Shown: positions 31,945 to 34,021 of the stretch, piece after piece
Layout: every line of letters begins with the position of its first letter
Numbering within the stretch: the stretch's first letter is position 1
NCBI GenBank assembly: GCA_015486285.1
Contig: WFRX01000175.1
Coordinates: 1-34,021 of the forward strand
From: a bacterium
GTDB lineage: Bacteria > Desulfobacterota > DSWW01
Length of the DNA stretch: 34,021 nt
Direction of reading: 5' to 3'
The notes under the pieces: model-generated
The model's database searches: none
Told to the model about the DNA's origin: nothing
What the model saw: only the letters and a program-made list of their open reading frames with translations
Program-made: the position numbers and the translations under genes

Positions 31945-33006
31945 ATGAGCCAACTCATCCTCGTCGTATTCGCGGTGTTGACGATCTCGTTCCTCTGTTC
32001 TCTTCTCGAGGCCGTCCTGCTCACCATGACCCAGCCCTACATCCAGACCCTCATCGACAGCAAGCACCGCTGCGGCAGGACCCTCCTCAGGCTCAAGGAA
32101 CGAATCGAAGAGCCGATCTCGGCGATCCTCACCCTCAACACGATTGCCAACACCGTGGGGGCGACGGTTGCCGGAGCTCTGGCCCTGCAGGTATTCGGGT
32201 CTCAATGGATGGCCCTCTTCTCCGCCACGCTGGCCTTCCTCGTGCTCACCTTCTCGGAAATCATCCCCAAGACCCTGGGCGCCCACTATTGGAAATCCCT
32301 CGGCCCCTTTTCCGCCTACATGCTCAGGGCGATGGTCTTTCTCTTGAAGCCCCTGATCGTGCCGATGAACGCCATGTCGAGATGGTTGCGAAAGGGGGCC
32401 TCCGTTCCGCCCATGAGCAAGGAGGAAATCCGGAACACGGTCCGAATCGGCTATTTCCTCGGAGTCCTGCAGCCATCGGAATTCGAGATCATGGAGAACC
32501 TCTTCCGGCTGCGATCCGTTCAGGTCAAAGACATCATGACCCCCCGGACCGTGACCTTCTGGCTCCCGCCGGGCCAGAAGATCAGTGAGATTTTCCAACA
32601 GCGAAAAGAGCTTCCCTTCTCCCGCATCCCCCTGTACAACGCCGACGAGAACACGATCGAAGGCGTGGTCCTGCGTCGCGACATCATGACCAGGGTCGCA
32701 GAGCATCAGACCGACGTGGAACTGAGGGCCCTGGCCCGACCCCCGGAATTCATCATCGAGAAGATGACCGTGCACAAGCTCTTGAACCTCCTGCTCACCC
32801 AGGGGATCCATCTTGCGATCGTCTTGAATGAGTACGGGGATTTCGCCGGAATCGTCACCATGGAAGACGCCATCGAAACCCTGCTCGGCAAGGAAATCGT
32901 CGACGAGTTCGATGAGGTCGTCGACATGAGAGAACTCGCCCGGAAGAAGCGGTTTGCCTTTATGCGGAGGGTCCGGAGAGAAGAAAACACCGATCAGGGA
33001 GAATAG
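31945..33006 (+). CDS. CNNM/CBS-domain membrane protein (CorC/HlyC-like, lacking the C-terminal domain)
   Basis: This 353-residue protein has the CNNM (DUF21) transmembrane domain in the first half: SLLEAVLLTMTQPYIQTL, LTLNTIANTVGATVAGALAL and TFSEIIPKTLGAHYW. A pair of CBS domains follows, with VKDIMTPRTV, FSRIPLYNADENTIEGVVLRRDIM, HLAIVLNEYGDFAGIVTMEDAIETLLG and EIVDEFDE. It stops shortly after a basic tail, so the CorC/HlyC transporter-associated domain of longer relatives is missing. The family is linked to magnesium or sodium/magnesium transport. ATG 31945 follows AAAGGAG. A clear intrinsic terminator begins 58 nt after the stop. Confidence 0.9.
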   Translation: MSQLILVVFAVLTISFLCSLLEAVLLTMTQPYIQTLIDSKHRCGRTLLRLKERIEEPISAILTLNTIANTVGATVAGALALQVFGSQWMALFSATLAFLVLTFSEIIPKTLGAHYWKSLGPFSAYMLRAMVFLLKPLIVPMNAMSRWLRKGASVPPMSKEEIRNTVRIGYFLGVLQPSEFEIMENLFRLRSVQVKDIMTPRTVTFWLPPGQKISEIFQQRKELPFSRIPLYNADENTIEGVVLRRDIMTRVAEHQTDVELRALARPPEFIIEKMTVHKLLNLLLTQGIHLAIVLNEYGDFAGIVTMEDAIETLLGKEIVDEFDEVVDMRELARKKRFAFMRRVRREENTDQGE

Positions 33007-33063
33007 ACGCAACGCCTGGAACGAGCTGAGCACAGGAACAGAACTGTTTGTCACCCCGAAAAC

Positions 33064-33102
33064 GCCCTATAAGGAAATACAGGGCCTTTTTTATTTTTTT
33101 TC
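33064..33102 (+). terminator. rho-independent terminator
   Basis: GCCCT (33064-33068) pairs with AGGGC (33081-33085), and the stem is followed by a long T-rich run (33087-33102). It ends the transcription unit of the CNNM/CBS gene. Confidence 0.85.
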
Positions 33103-33132
33103 TTGACAAGATGCTGTGATGCAAAATAGAAT
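33103..33132 (+). promoter_or_regulatory. near-consensus sigma-70 promoter
   Basis: A perfect TTGACA (33103-33108) is followed after 18 bp by TAGAAT (33127-33132, 5 of 6). It lies in an AT-rich patch directly after the terminator. Transcription should start near 33139 and run toward the dockerin-PASTA gene. Confidence 0.7.
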
Positions 33133-33511
33133 CATTAAATAAGATTACTGCCAGCTCCCCTCCCACCCGCTGAGCGTGCGGTTTTGGGGTTCCCCGGAAG
33201 GGTGCCTTACCGCATCAGGAGCGGACATGATGAAGACCCGAGGGAATGGCCCCGGCCCAAAGCCCTGTACTATCTTTCTGACAACAGCCCTGCATCTTTC
33301 CAACCCCGATTCAGACCAGCCCACGGTCCTCACAGCAATAGATCTTTGTGCCTCTCCGGGCCGCACGTGCGCGCAAGATGCCAGGCCTGTGCACTACCGG
33401 TTCTTCGGAAGGAAATGACGGATCCTGTCCGTCCTGGAAAGGAGATCTATTCTTGAGATCCTGCGCGCAGGATCTCACGTGGTCCTTCATGCCAACCGGG
33501 GGGAGACGATC
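33133..33511 (+). other. long untranslated leader without a supported gene
   Basis: About 370 nt separate the promoter from the next start codon. I find no credible gene here; short open frames on both strands lack protein-like composition. RNA-type pairings are present: TGCGGT (33177-33182) with ACCGCA (33209-33214) enclosing a GGGG/CCCC pair, GACGGA (33417-33422) with TCCGTC (33428-33433), and the palindrome at 33454-33477. I could not match it to a known riboswitch. Confidence 0.45.
33454..33477. repeat. 24-bp perfect palindrome
   Basis: TGAGATCCTGCG is followed at once by its exact reverse complement, CGCAGGATCTCA. It lies 34 nt before the dockerin-PASTA start. It could be an operator for a dimeric regulator or a long leader hairpin that affects translation. 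Confidence 0.65.
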
Positions 33512-34021
33512 ATGTCCGATTGGAAGGAAAAGGGTCTTTTCCGTTTCGTGGCCAAGGTCCTGGTTTGTGCCATGGCGATTCAGGCCTGGCCCTTGTGGCG
33601 GCTGAGCCAACAATATCGTTGGGATCCGAATGCTTATCTGCAACTGCTCGAGCGCATAGGGGCATTCCTGAGCCCGGACGAGGTGCGTGCACAGGGGTTG
33701 GACGACTCCGCGCCGATGCCGGGCGACCTGGACCAAGACTGCGATGTAGACAGGAACGATCTCAACGTCATCCTGGCGGGCCGGAACACGCCGGCCGCGG
33801 GCCCGGACGATCCCCGGGACCTGGACGGCGACGGTATGATCACGGTGCTCGACGCCCGGAAATGCGTGCTGCTCTGCACGAGGCCGAGATGCGCGGTTGA
33901 GCCTTACAAGGTATCCGTGCCCGATGTGACCGGTCTGGATCAGGCGGCCGCGACTGCGGCCCTGGAAGCCAACGAACTCACGGTGGGCACGATCACAGAG
34001 GAAGAGTGCGATGCCGGGCCG
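33512..34021 (+). CDS. exported dockerin type I plus PASTA domain protein (5' part, cut by window edge)
   Basis: The reading frame is open from the ATG at 33512 (behind GGGGGGAGA) for 170 codons to the end of the window, with no stop. The N-terminus is basic and then hydrophobic (FRFVAKVLVCAMAIQAW, about 10-26), a likely signal or anchor. Residues 71-128 form a dockerin type I module with two calcium-loop repeats, DLDQDCDVDRNDLNVIL and DLDGDGMITVLDARKCVLLC. Residues from about 132 begin a PASTA domain: YKVSVPDVTGLDQAAATAALEANELTVG. Dockerins bind cohesins in cellulosomes but occur widely outside them. PASTA modules bind peptidoglycan or act as spacers. More repeats probably follow beyond the edge. 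Confidence 0.85.
   Translation, partial: MSDWKEKGLFRFVAKVLVCAMAIQAWPLWRLSQQYRWDPNAYLQLLERIGAFLSPDEVRAQGLDDSAPMPGDLDQDCDVDRNDLNVILAGRNTPAAGPDDPRDLDGDGMITVLDARKCVLLCTRPRCAVEPYKVSVPDVTGLDQAAATAALEANELTVGTITEEECDAGP

Noticed and set aside
33145..33366. Short - strand open frame in the leader before the dockerin gene, considered as a gene or as a group II intron remnant
   Set aside because: It has no supporting domain and no ribosome-binding site, and I could not identify intron domain V or other intron hallmarks.
1..34021. CRISPR arrays, insertion sequences, tRNA or rRNA genes
   Set aside because: On reading both strands I saw no regularly spaced repeats, transposase motifs, tRNA cloverleaf or rRNA sequence.

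Overview
The window is GC-rich and gene-dense. It looks like a chromosomal segment of a Gram-negative, probably Desulfobacterota-like (deltaproteobacterial) bacterium. That placement is an inference from the protein types: an outer-membrane factor lipoprotein, lipobox lipoproteins, a GGDEF-ATPase-HEAT fusion, a dockerin-PASTA protein and an MTH1187-type protein. No rRNA, tRNA, CRISPR array, insertion sequence or phage gene was recognised.

Region 1 (about 1-19,075) is almost entirely on the + strand and tightly packed. Several start and stop codons overlap by 1, 4, 8 or 17 nt. It holds the tail of a probable sulfatase-family gene, an alpha/beta hydrolase, two tandem short-chain dehydrogenases, a GT1-type glycosyltransferase, a secreted propeller-like protein, a zinc-ribbon SAM methyltransferase, a sulfatase-superfamily enzyme with Thr in place of the usual Cys/Ser, a SnoaL/NTF2-like protein, a GPH-type sugar symporter, a doubly membrane-associated esterase, a secreted TolB-like propeller, a divergent MFS transporter, a lipoprotein with two BACON domains, a second alpha/beta hydrolase, an acyl carrier protein, a fatty acyl-AMP ligase (FAAL) and a GT2 glycosyltransferase. 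Together these suggest a pathway in which a fatty acid is activated by the FAAL, loaded on the ACP, reduced, methylated or glycosylated, exported and modified outside the cell. No ketosynthase or NRPS module lies in the window, and I do not recognise the pathway. This is the best candidate for an undescribed system.

Region 2 (19,080-23,741) has a small thiamine-binding-like protein (- strand), a 1,197-residue signalling protein (GGDEF, STAND-type ATPase, HEAT-like C-terminus), and a small secreted protein. The secreted protein is preceded by a plausible promoter and a leader that can fold into nested stems.

Region 3 (23,883-33,006) is housekeeping and envelope genes: an orphan NodT/OprM-type outer-membrane lipoprotein, fetAB-type metal exporter genes, a small unknown protein, an SppA-type signal peptide peptidase, an AGCS sodium:amino-acid symporter whose 3' end carries a G-quadruplex motif, a FemAB-like acyltransferase, a tiny membrane protein, and a CNNM/CBS protein that ends at a clear rho-independent terminator.

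Region 4 (33,103-34,021) begins with a near-consensus sigma-70 promoter. About 370 nt of structured leader follows, including a 24-bp perfect palindrome, and then the start of an exported dockerin plus PASTA protein cut by the window edge.
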